From: Edaphochlamys debaryana
Lineage: Eukaryota; Chlorophyta; Chlorophyceae; Chlamydomonadales
DNA length: 64,000 nucleotides
Direction: 5' to 3'
NCBI GenBank assembly: GCA_016858145.1
Contig: JAEHOE010000002.1
Span: forward strand, 186,001 to 250,000
A program made the translations under genes and the position numbers. Positions within the stretch are counted from its first letter, which is position 1, and every line of letters begins with the position of its first letter. The notes beneath the pieces were generated by a model that was not told the origin of the DNA, searched no databases, and saw only the letters and a list, made by a program, of their open reading frames with translations. Shown piece by piece: positions 34,101 through 42,836 of the stretch.

Positions 34101-37100
34101 CCCGTACGGTGCCGTACGGCACGTCGCCGGCGCTGGCGGCAGCCACCGAGGCCAGCTCGTACTTCTGTGGGTACGGCACGCGGGCAGCAGGGACCGTGGG
34201 CTCCAATCTTCGGACCCTACCAGGGCGCATCTCAGCCAGCCTAATGTGCGTAACCGTGCGAATTAGCACCCCGCTGCTCCGAAGCTGCCAAGCTGGTGTC
34301 AGGACCGGACCGTGTTGCAAAAGGCGCAGCTCGTGTAGCAACGTCCATGCATGCACGCTGCAACCAGCGCAACGCGAGGCACGGCGGCCGGGCCCACAGC
34401 GACGTCTGACGTGGGGGGCACCGCACATCAGCCCGCGCGCCCCAACCCCACCCCCACCCCCTCCCACCTGGAAGCTCTCGAGCGTCTCCGCGAACGCGCG
34501 GGCCGAGTGCTGCAGCAGCGTGTGTGCCGCCGCCGCCATGTTGAGTCCCAGGCGCCGAAGGAAGCTCTGGTGGGCGTCGCTCAGCTCCTCATCGCCCTGT
34601 GGGTTGCGGGTTGCGCGGGGAGGGAGGTGCTTTCAGCACCGACCGCCACTGCTGCTTTTCGTTGGCCGGATTGTGCAAAGCAAGAACGCGAAAGCTCTGA
34701 GACTACCCTACTCAAAAGTGGGCCCGGACCTGGCCCCCTCTCAGCTGCCCCTACAAACAAATGCCCCTTCACGCTCTCCAACCACACGAGCGCCTCGTGT
34801 GTGGTCTGTGTGCGATCCTTTTTCGCCCCTTCCCGCGCCACGCCCTCTCCCGCCTCCCTCGCAACCACATGCGCCCCAACATGCTCCTCGCCCCCGCCCC
34901 AATCGCTCACCTTGTACTCGACGTCACCGTTGAGCAGCTGCCCCAGCGGCCCGCCCCGCCGCAGCATGACCACCGCCGCCACCATCTTGCGCTCCAGGAA
35001 CTTGAGCACGCGGCGCAGGTGCGCGGCCTGCAGCGCCTCAAACTTGCGCAGCGGGAAGGGCAGCACGCCCGCGTCGCTGATGTTGAAGTCGTTGCCGCCG
35101 CTCTCCTGGGGGTGCGGAGGAGGAGGGGGAGGGGGAGGGAAAGGGTGACAGAGGTAAGGTGTTTGGGGCCGCCGCTCTCCTCGGGTGAGGGTTGAGCGTC
35201 ATGAGGTGAGGGAGAGCAGGGGGGAAGGGAGGGAACAGACATTGCGGCGGAGGGCGAGGGTGGGGTGCGATGGGGAGGGTTTTAGGGGTACTGTGCTAGC
35301 AGGAGACGGAACTGCAAACGGCCAGCGGCGCTTGCAATTCAGACCCCCAGTACCCCGGCCCGCACCCACCGTGAAGGCCGCCGAAGAGGGCGCCATGCAC
35401 CACAGCAGCTGCTGCCCGACCTGCGGCCGGCCAAGAAACACACGTCAGACAACAGCAAACCCCCCAGCACGCACGAAACCCTCCGGCGTGGAACACCACA
35501 GCCTGCAGACGCCAGCTCGGCCAACCATCTTCGAACACCACCCTCTTGCCACCCACACACCGTCCTCGCCGTCAACCACAAGTCAGCCATAGGGAGGCCT
35601 CTCACGCGTCAGCCAAGCGTCCCCGCGAGCCCTGGCCCCCCAGGCCACGCATTCAATTGGAGCACCGGAGCCCCTACCGAAGCACCTACCGAAGCACCTG
35701 CCGCCCCGCCCCACCCTGGCGCCCCGTCTCCCTTTCCCACCCCTTTCCCTCCCCATTCCTCCCGCACCTCCCCCACCCCCACCCAACAACCCCCACCTGC
35801 GCCACGATGCCCGTCAGCGCCACCAGCGCCCCGTGCAGCTGCGGCACGGCGCTGAAGAGGTGCGCCCGCGCCCACGCCAGCACCTCCCCGAACGCCACCT
35901 CGGGCCCCTCGCGGCCCTCGGGCACCAGGGGGAGCATGCCGTACGCGGGCGCGCGGGGCTGTGTGCGGCGGTCGGGCAGGCGCAGGACCTTGAGGCGGCC
36001 CTCCTCCAGGGGGTCCAGCCTGGAATGAAAGGGGATGGGGAGGAGGGAAGGGGAAAGGCAATGAGGAAGGGGGAGGGCAGGTTGAGGGCAGGGAGGATGT
36101 TGGCGGGGCATGGCGAGGTTGGTGTGGTGTGCCCTCCAGGGGGTCCCAGCCTGGGATGAAAGGGGAGGGGATGGAGAAGGGGGCAGGTCTGGGAGGGCGG
36201 GTTTGGGAGGGCAGGTTTGGGAGGGCAGGAGATGGGACAGGGTGGTGTGCGGGAGGGCGAGTGCGGGGTGGTGTGCGGGCACGACGAGGAGGGATGAGAA
36301 GAATCAGGGGTTGCGGCCACGGCGGGTGTTCGGATCCTGGCAGGCAAGCAGGACAGCACCAGGATGGGGAGGGGCGGCCATCTGCGCCCGCACCTGCGGT
36401 ACTCGAGCACGGCCTGCTTGACGGAGCGCTCAAAGTAGTCGGCCGCGTCGTCCAGCAGGTCGGGGCCCAGGCGGTCCAGCGTCTCGCGGCTGAGGTTGCG
36501 GATCTGAGGTAAGGGGGTTGCAGGAAGCGTGGGGCAGCAGGGCGGGAGGCGGGAAGCGCGTGAGGCTGGGCCCAGCAGGCGGGGAGGGCGTGGGGCCGGT
36601 GCTGAGGCTTGCAACCGCTGCGGCTGCCGGCCCAACCTCACATGGGTCCTTGCCACGCTCGCCCTCCCTGCCGAACACCGCGCCGCACGCCAGCCCCCGC
36701 ACAGCAACACCGGAAACACGGCTACCTCTCCCGCCCTTCACCCCACACACACAGCCCCTCCCCCCTGCACCCCACCTGCCCCGCCGCCCGCTCCAGCGCA
36801 GCCCCACTTCCCAACCTTCACCCCCAGCCCCGCCCCACAGCCACCCCACCTGCCCCGCCGCCCGCTCCAGCGCCGCCACGTAGTTGTAGGTGTGCAGCAC
36901 CTCCACCAGCGCCAGCGAGTCGATGTAGAAGAACAGCCGCAGCTGCTGCTCCGCCTCCTCGCGGGCGGCCTTGGCCTCGGCCACGCGCCGCTCGAACAGG
37001 GCGTGGTCCTCGTCCTGGGGGTGGATGGGGAGGGGGCAGACGTGGGGGCAGGGGTGTAGGATAGGGAGTGAGGCCCTAGAGGGGAGGTGTGGTTGGTGCG

Positions 37101-40100
37101 AGGGGGCGATAGCGAGGGCGCTCAGGGGTCACGGTGCAGGCAAGGGGGCAGGGGAAGAGCAGGGGCACGGACGGGGCGGGTAACAAGGGTGACTGGAGGT
37201 CAAAAGGAATCCGTCGACCAAGCAAAAGCCAAGAAGGACGCGCCCCGCGCTCCTACCCTGAACCGCAGGTTGAGGCGCTTGACCTTCTTGATCTTGGTGC
37301 CGGTGCCGGTGGCGCTCTCGAACGTGGTCTCGAACATGCGCTCCTCGGGGTCCCACCCCACCACGGAGCAGTCCATCCACACGTAAGCGTCGGAGGCCAC
37401 GTTGTAGATCATGGTCTCCGCGGGCACACACTGGGGGGGAGAGGGCAGGGAAACACACTAACACGGAGCGCTCTGACCTGCCCTGCGGGCCCAGGCCCAG
37501 GCCCAGGCCCAAGCCCACGGTGAGCTTCGACGCATGGCGCCCAGCCATTCGGCCCTGTCTGACTCCCGCCCGCCCTGCCCTGCGAGACTCTGTCCCCGCG
37601 CCCTGCGGGCCGAACCACGGCCGGATTCCGGCCCCTGACCCACGGGGGCCCCGGACCCGAGGGGGCAGTGCCGCTCACCCCGTTGTCGCAACCCTGCTCG
37701 ACCCATTCGTCCGGAGTGTACGGCTCGTAGTCGAGGTTGTCGAAGAGCTCCAGGGGCATGTACGACATGTGCTTCTTGGCGGCCGTGTGGATGCCGTCCG
37801 CCTCGGGCACGCCGTCGTGCAGCTCCGGGTCGTCCACCTAACGTACGGCAAAGCAGTACACACGTGTACGGGGGGCAACAAGCGAGGCTGGTGAGGAGCT
37901 GTACACAGTCTGCCTCTGCTCTCCAAACCGCCCCCTAGATCGCCTCGAGCTGATGTGCACGTGCCATGCACTAGAACCTTGTGCTCTTGCCCCCAGGAAG
38001 CCCCTTCCCCCGCCCTGACTGGGCAACACACTGTGTACGGGAGCTGCCAGCACCGCTCCCCGGCAGCGCACCTCGCGCCAGGTGGGGTGCGGCAGGGGCC
38101 CGAGCGCCGAGGGCGAGATGCCGCCGGGGGACAGGACCTCCAGCGTGCGGGGTGACAGGCCGCGCGCGAGCGGCGTGTAGTTGTTGGCGATGCGCTCCGA
38201 GGGCGTGGGCGTGTTTATGTCGTTGGTGTAGGGCGCGCGGGGCTTGCGGGCGTAGGTCGTGCCCACCCCAGAGATCGCGGACGGGTTGGGCGGCAGCGAG
38301 TACTTACGTAAGCACGCTGACGCGGCCCGGAGGTGCTGTACGGCACCCGCCGTGGCCTGATCCGAGATGGTGTCCACCAGGCCGGCACGCTTGCTCGTCC
38401 AGGGCCGAAGCGCGGCCGTGGCCAGCCCGCTCCTGCTGGGTGACGGCGCGCCCCGGCTGCGGCTGCTGGCCGTGGGTGGTGCCACGGGCGGGCGGCTGGG
38501 CGCGGGCCGGCGGCCCGGCATGGGGTAGGCGCTGATGGGGCGGCCGCCAAAGGCCGTGCCCTCGTTGGCGAACCGCTCCTCGTCCCCCACCTCCTGAATG
38601 AAGGCACCCAGGTCGCTGGGCGCAGCGCTGACTGGCCGCTGGCGGGCGCTGGTGGCGGCAGCGGCAGCGGCCAGAGCGGCGCTGGCGACGCCCGTGCCCG
38701 TCCCCATGCCCATGCCCATGCCCGTCCCGGTTCCCGTCCCCGTTCCGTTGCCCTCGGCTGAGTAGGTCCCCGGGGAGGGGATCCGCGGCAGCTTGGTGGA
38801 CGGAGTCCGCTCCAGGGGCGGCGGGGTGCTGAAGTTGCCGTCCGCGTGCACGGCGGCCGCGGCGGCGAGGGCGGCTGCGGCGGCTGCGGCGCGTGCGGTG
38901 GGCGAGGGGCTCCGCATGCTGGGTCGGCCCATGGAGGCCGGGTTGGTGATGGCGGCCTGGGGTACGTCCAGCCCCGCCGCGCCTGAGCCCGAGGCCGCGT
39001 GGGATGTGGACACGCGCCCGTGCATACCCAGCTCCAGGGCCGAGATGGGGCGCACCCTGCGAGGGAGGAATCAGACGTGAGGTTGTATGTATCACAAACG
39101 CTACAAAACCCATGACGTCAACCAGGGGTCCTTCGGGAGCAAGCTGCATGGGGCTCTCTTCAGGTCGCTGTCTATTTCACTACACACTGATGCCCTCCCA
39201 GCGGTCCCCGTCGCCATGAGGACGTCATTGTACCCACTCGGTCGGGGCCCGCGGCTTGGGGTTCACGGGCCGCGTGTTCCGCGTCAGCAGCCAGTCCTGC
39301 CCCGGCGTGTTGAGCGTTTCGTGCAGCCCCTTGTTGCCTGCGTTGCGGGACATGGTACACTGAGTCCCCGGGCAGGCGGCGCCCCCTTTCAGCCCACTCC
39401 GGCGCAGTGCCAGGAGCCCCAATGGACCCGGGCTGACCCCTACACCCGGGGCACGCACCGGACAGAGTCCGTGAGGGCAGGCCCGACTGGGGTCGGCTGA
39501 TGGCCCCTGGCCCCACGGCCTTCTTCCCCGTGGGCGGCCGTGAGCCCGGTTTGTGGACATAGGTGGGCGCGGGGGCTGCTGCCACGCCCTGGGGGGGCAG
39601 GTCTGGAGGGTGTGTGGTCCGAAGAACCTGGGGGTACGGGGGACATGGAGCTTGGTATGACCCCGTAATGTGGTGCTCAGGCCTTGGTACAAGCCGCACC
39701 CACCGACCGGACATCCTGGCCCCCTGGGCCTTGCTCCCTGCCCGGCACCGCTGCCTCGCATCTTCAGCTCGAAGCCCGAAGCCCCCACACCCCTTCCCCT
39801 CCCCCTGACCGCCAGCCCCAACCTCGGGCCGGACATCTTGGACCTTGCTGCTGGCACAACACTGCAACACGGCTGCCTGGCAGCCCCCCCCCCCCCCTGA
39901 CCGCCAGTCCCCCAGGCACCTCTGGGATGAAGACGCTCTCGGAGGACCGAAGTCGCTGGGCTGCACGGAACTCCTCCTTGAAGAGGGAGATGCTACCGGG
40001 AGTCTGCTTGAGGGCCTGCGCAGCCGATGGGGGATGGGAGAGATGTCTGCTTGCCCAGTCCCCGGCACCTTAAGAGCTCCACCTAGCTCTCAGCCGCGAC

Positions 40101-40175
40101 CGTGCTTACGTTGGGTAGGATTGCCTGCGGCACAGGCTCCACCCTGTCCGCCAGCTCGTTCACCGGGACTGGCAT
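7134..40175 (-). CDS. Axonemal inner-arm dynein heavy chain, single-headed class (DNAH3/7/12 group), 80 exons
   Basis: The motor ATPase of a flagellar inner dynein arm, predicted at about 4,644 aa from 80 exons (13,935 nt) that all join in phase. It starts [11 protein letters not shown] at 40175 and ends GHSTNFVC...[15 protein letters not shown] with TAG at 7134-7136. Order: disordered N-terminus (1-472), tail and linker (about 473-1860), AAA1 with [17 protein letters not shown] (K1898) and CFDEFNRIE (D1944/E1945), AAA2 with GRSFSMKT (about 2180), AAA3 with GPTGTGKS (K2554), AAA4 with GVGGSGRQS (R2921), the stalk and microtubule-binding domain (about 3117-3473), AAA5, AAA6 and the C-terminal domain. 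[35 protein letters not shown] and [15 protein letters not shown] track monomeric inner-arm dyneins, the C. reinhardtii DHC3-9/11 kind, more closely than outer-arm or two-headed I1 chains. The exact paralogue cannot be named. Length is above the usual ~4,100 aa mainly because of the N-terminal insertion. Five introns use GC donors. Confidence 0.95.
10157..10328. repeat. Imperfect inverted repeat (hairpin) in dynein intron 73
   Basis: Two arms of about 70-85 nt face each other across a short GT-rich loop near 10230-10240. The left arm reads ACCAACCAAGAGATGGCCGC then AGCAGCTGGACATGACCTTC. The reverse complement of the right arm reads ACCAGCCAAGAAACGGCCGC then AGCAGCTGGGCATGACCTTC. An RNA of this intron would fold into a long hairpin. 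It could be a MITE-like element or a small-RNA precursor. No target-site duplication was identified. Confidence 0.6.
11052..11089. repeat. Intronic copy of the 5' edge of dynein exon 72
   Basis: GGCAGGAAGGACTTGGCAAG followed by GTGGCAGTCCTGAGG repeats the real exon edge at 10944-10980 with a few changes, about 108 bp away. On the minus strand it has a usable CTCAG acceptor and encodes [12 protein letters not shown], mirroring [12 protein letters not shown]. It has no matching donor, so it is likely a pseudo-exon. Confidence 0.8.
13105..15375 (-). other. Dynein exons 61-66: AAA5 and start of AAA6
   Basis: Exons: 15110-15375, 14658-14852, 14268-14372, 13961-14090, 13558-13742, 13105-13325. Landmarks are [67 protein letters not shown] and [20 protein letters not shown]. 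Exon 61 closes with GC donor GCAAGA, which leaves IDPQ joined to GQANKW as in the family. Confidence 0.92.
15604..17941 (-). other. Dynein exons 54-60: stalk coiled coil and microtubule-binding domain
   Basis: Exons: 17779-17941, 17392-17523, 17130-17237, 16661-16885, 16264-16443, 15938-16036, 15604-15766. Helix CC1 (about residues 3117-3251) runs through exons 54-56. The microtubule-binding tip (about 3252-3386) reads [19 protein letters not shown], then [21 protein letters not shown]2 (about 3387-3473) begins [20 protein letters not shown] and ends GLGGEKVRW. All elements of an axonemal stalk are present. Confidence 0.92.
18187..20034 (-). other. Dynein exons 49-53: AAA4
   Basis: Exons: 19851-20034, 19419-19585, 18924-19220, 18547-18653, 18187-18327. 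The P-loop is [18 protein letters not shown], with arginine in the lysine position, as is usual for AAA4 of axonemal dyneins. [35 protein letters not shown] and [19 protein letters not shown] are conserved. Exon 49 has a short Gly-rich loop. Confidence 0.92.
20324..22776 (-). other. Dynein exons 42-48: AAA3
   Basis: Exons: 22621-22776, 22270-22376, 21958-22059, 21694-21779, 21077-21256, 20711-20855, 20324-20500. Walker A is GPTGTGKS across the exon 42/43 junction. Walker B is [25 protein letters not shown] and [19 protein letters not shown] are conserved. Exon 46 ends with GC donor GCAAGT at 21071-21076, the only choice that restores phase into exon 47. AAA3 gates release of the motor from microtubules in the family. 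Confidence 0.92.
22994..25170 (-). other. Dynein exons 36-41: AAA2 with unusual Walker A
   Basis: Exons: 24979-25170, 24617-24841, 24367-24493, 24089-24233, 23658-23821, 22994-23448. AAA2 normally binds ATP without hydrolysing it. Here [17 protein letters not shown] has methionine where the family has glycine just before the Walker A lysine (codon at 24672-24674). The downstream landmarks [41 protein letters not shown] and [14 protein letters not shown] are intact. Exon 41 (455 nt) holds a Pro-rich insertion ([20 protein letters not shown]). Confidence 0.92.
25400..26908 (-). other. Dynein exons 31-35: AAA1, main ATPase site
   Basis: Exons: 26689-26908, 26383-26474, 26096-26200, 25772-25918, 25400-25565. 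The Walker A motif is split by the intron between exons 31 and 32 (GPA / [10 protein letters not shown], lysine 1898). Walker B is [10 protein letters not shown] in exon 33. The sensor I stretch [15 protein letters not shown] is in exon 34 and [14 protein letters not shown] in exon 35. All catalytic residues expected for hydrolysis are present, so this site should power the stroke. Confidence 0.95.
26689..30532 (-). other. Dynein exons 22-31: linker and entry to AAA1
   Basis: Exons: 30402-30532, 30070-30178, 29481-29632, 29124-29216, 28857-28973, 28448-28626, 28001-28184, 27596-27775, 27138-27239, 26689-26908. Family landmarks are [85 protein letters not shown] and [11 protein letters not shown]. 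This is the mechanical lever of the motor. Exon 22 ends CAG followed by a GC donor. Confidence 0.92.
27349..27500. repeat. Two intronic copies of the 3' edge of dynein exon 29
   Basis: CACCAGCATGAGCACGGTGC at 27351-27370 and CACCAGCATGAGCAGGATGC at 27470-27489 echo the genuine edge CACCAGCATGACC at 27593-27605. The two intronic copies also share a longer CACCAAGGCCAGC tail, with a period of about 119 bp. Confidence 0.75.
31906..31950. repeat. 11-bp minisatellite in dynein intron 18
   Basis: The unit CCCCACTGGTA is repeated about four times, with the last unit diverging into GGTACGGTACCCC. It lies in the intron between exons 18 and 19 and does not touch a splice site. Confidence 0.8.
36771..36799. 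repeat. Intronic copy of the 3' edge of dynein exon 8
   Basis: A 29-nt stretch identical to 36845-36873 repeats the exon 8 end with its donor (minus-strand CAG/GTGGG). The copies are 74 bp apart. The downstream copy is intronic because the phase into exon 9 is kept from the first donor. Confidence 0.8.
38072..40175 (-). other. Dynein exons 1-5: long low-complexity N-terminus
   Basis: Exons are 40110-40175, 39920-40015, 39459-39627, 39238-39337 and 38072-39056. Exon 5 alone encodes about 328 residues rich in Ala, Pro, Ser and Gly, with a Gly-Thr/Gly-Met dipeptide run coded at about 38690-38750. No family domain is visible. Such N-termini vary greatly between single-headed dyneins and lie on the base side of the tail. 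Exon 4 is closed by a GTGGGT donor at 39237, because this is the only choice that keeps phase into exon 5. Confidence 0.85.
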
Positions 40176-42836
40176 TCTTGCGCCGAGGACCAGCTAAAGC
40201 CCTCGCGCCTTAGCAGCGCATCCCAGCAGAGTAAGATATCAACATCGAGCCCAGTGAAGAGCTCAGGTATTCACGCGACCGAGCGAAAAGGCTTCTTCTA
40301 ACTTGCCGGGTCACAGCGTTTCTTGCCTTTACTTTCTGCTATGTGAAAACAAGTTGGTAAACGTCGTTTGCGGTCAAAGCGGGCAGCGCCGTGACCCGCG
40401 GCCCATTCTCCGTCAGTGCAGGCCAGTACGTGGTGTGAGCTGTATTGCTATCAAAGTGTGTATACATTTACCTTGCAGATGAGGTGTAGTGCTGCTGACC
40501 GGTGCAACACGCCCGCGACGCACACGAACCCAGGGCCGTTCCCCCTCGCCCCCCGCACAGCAGCTGCACATCTCGGATGCCAGGGCCGGCCTCCCCCGTC
40601 GTCGTCGCCCTGACTACGCTGCACGGCCCCTGTGATTACTGCGAACACAGGACCCCCTCGCCACCCGCACAGCCGCAGCGCCCTCGACATTCGCAAATTT
40701 GACGGTGCTGTGACGCCACAGCAGCCGCGCTCCTCCCGCTCTTGAGGGCCCCCCCGGTCCGAGTGCCGCCCTGAGCATCGATGCCTTCCCTACTCCCCTC
40801 TCTTCTCCGACCTCCAACAGAAGTCATCGGTGATCACTATCAAGGACCCCTGCGATGGCTACGAGGGCTACGAAGCGTGGAACACCCCGAACGGCGATAA
40901 TAGTGCTGCTCCAGGTAGAGGGGCGACACATGCATGCACGCCTTCACGCAGCCAAGCCAGGGGGGTGTAGGTCCTCCTCAGACATACATCATGCCTCGTC
41001 TGTACAGAGCTTGCCGAGAGGATCACAAATCCGCTAAGTTATGGGGGCCCAAAGTTCTCGGTCGGTCGTCGGTCGGGGGGGGGGGGGGCCTTTGGGAGGC
41101 TGTGTGGCGGGACTTTGTCACCGCGGCGTAGAGCACCGCCAAGCATCATCCCGCACGCCCTGAGCATGCAGCATGGCAAGAACTTATGCTGGCAAGTCAC
41201 TGGTCTGTTAGGGAGTCGGGACCGGTGGGACATGTCGGCATGCCGGGCCCCGGGCACACCCAAAGGCGTCTCCCAGGTGCTCCCGGAAGCCCGCCTTCCA
41301 CTCCCGCGCCTCAGATCGCACAGTACTAGCAAATTTAAGCCCTGCTATTGCCCCTCGGTGCCGAGCCGTTGGTCAATTGACGGGTCGGGGTCCGTGGCAT
41401 GGTTGATGGTACCCGACCAACGTGGGCCACCGGGAGTGCTTGTGCGCGCCCATGGATAGAGCACACGGTCAGCACTCGAGCGAAACGCGAAAGGCATGAA
41501 ATGGAGAACGTACAGGCCATGTACGACAGTGTCGTACACTGTACGGGTCGGTCGGTCGTCGGTCCCGGGGGGTCGGGGGACTTTGGGGCATGATATCGGG
41601 CAACTTCGTTTGTACCCCCCCCCTGGCCAAGCAGGCCTTCGCTCGTTTCAAGCACACATAGTCATAGGCATAGTCAGGTCGCACTTCCGCACAACCCCTA
41701 CAACGCCCCCCGCCTGCTACCCTGCTGGAAACCGCTCAACACGCACGCGTTGCAGCCTTGAGTACATGACAACAGACAGGGGGCGGCTACCAGGATGCAC
41801 GACCCGACCCCTCGACGACACCAAGGCACTCAAGCTACGCCCACGCCTGCTACTTGCGGGGCCGCATGACAAGTAGTTGCCGTGTTACTCCTTGTTCCAT
41901 TGCTCGTACCCGCCCTTATTGGCCCTATGGCCGATTCCTGGCTTGACTGCCCAAATGTGAGCTTCAGCTGGCAGACGGCTACAAGCAATGCTCGTCCCCA
42001 GTGCGAATTTTTTTTTTTGCCAAACTCAATCAAGTCTACATCTTACCATCATCAGCAAACCCAACTTCATGCCACCTGAACCTGTGCCTCCTGCTGAACC
42101 TTAGCCAGCTAGCTCATAGAGCAATACACCGGAGTACACCAACGGGATCGTAACCATATCGCTCACCCGGTTGCAACGCCTTGAAAGGCAAGGCACGGCA
42201 GTTGGTGCATGGCACAGTGCACAGCTCTGCATAACAGTCCCTCGCTTCCCCTTGACGCCCTGGCCCATTGCAAGGCTAATCAGCCCACACGTTCAAATAG
42301 ACCCACCGCGCGCTCCCGCACTGTTCTCAGGTCCTGGGTCCCATGCCTCTCCGCTGACCCGTAAGCCCCTTTTTAGGGGCTGGCACTCAGCCTGCCCTGC
42401 TCGTCAGTGGCCTGCCCCTCCGCCCCGTTGTTCTGCTCCTCCTCCCCCCGCCCCTACCACTCTAACGTCTTAGTCTTCAACGCTTGAATGGCATGACACC
42501 ACAGTGCACAGTGCTGGATTGAAGCCCCTCGCATCCCTCCAGAGCCCTGGCCCCTTGCCTGGCTGCCCAGCCCCCAAACTGAGACAGCCTTTTACCAACT
42601 TCCCCGTCCGCCGCCCCGTAAGCCCCCTTCCAGGAGCTGGCGCTTACCCCAACCTACTCGTTAGCGGCCTGCCCCTCCGCCCCGTTGTGCTCCACTGCCA
42701 CGTGCTCCTGTCCCTCCTCCTCCCCCTCGCTGCTGTCTGCACCCCCATCCTCTCGCCCCTCCCAGTCGTCCTCCTCCTCCCGCCCCTCACCGCCGTCCGC
42801 GCCTCCATCCTCCTGATCCTCCTCCTCCTCAGTCTC
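40176..42836. other. Dynein upstream spacer and ankyrin-gene 3' region
   Basis: This is 2.66 kb without a convincing coding frame. The left part should hold the dynein promoter and 5' UTR. The middle (41040-41600) contains two G-rich stretches built on GGTCGGTCGTCGGTC (41059-41073 and 41551-41563) and a 17-bp palindrome at 41521-41537. The right part holds a diverged tandem repeat (42190-42690) and the 3' flank of the ankyrin gene. A T-tract lies near 42009. Confidence 0.55.
42190..42700. repeat. Diverged tandem duplication, period about 257-290 bp
   Basis: Two copies share ordered blocks: CACAGTGCACAG, GTAAGCCCC...GGGCTGG (42361-42382) against GTAAGCCCCC...GAGCTGG (42618-42640), and GGCCTGCCCCTCCGCCCCGT (42409-42428 and 42666-42685). 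It lies just beyond the stop of the ankyrin gene, so one copy may sit in its 3' UTR. Confidence 0.7.

Larger units (their letters stand above)
30729..37837 (-). other. Dynein exons 6-21: tail
   Basis: Exons: 37679-37837, 37257-37430, 36850-37014, 36394-36503, 35797-36019, 35370-35420, 34911-35105, 34468-34596, 33838-34164, 33348-33494, 32914-33123, 32499-32702, 32021-32193, 31596-31734, 31099-31371, 30729-30849. Exon 6 carries the axonemal motif [19 protein letters not shown]. Exon 20 carries WPSIRELS and [17 protein letters not shown], typical of the tail/linker junction in inner-arm chains. Exon 14 includes an acidic loop ([12 protein letters not shown]). These regions bind the associated actin/centrin or p28 subunits in the family; which one is not visible here. 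Confidence 0.9.

Noticed and set aside
37679..37837. Assigning the dynein to the DNAH1/DHC2 (dynein d) class from the [13 protein letters not shown] motif
   Set aside because: The N-terminal motif is reminiscent of DNAH1, but the AAA1-AAA6 landmarks resemble the DNAH3/7/12 group more, so I left the paralogue unnamed.
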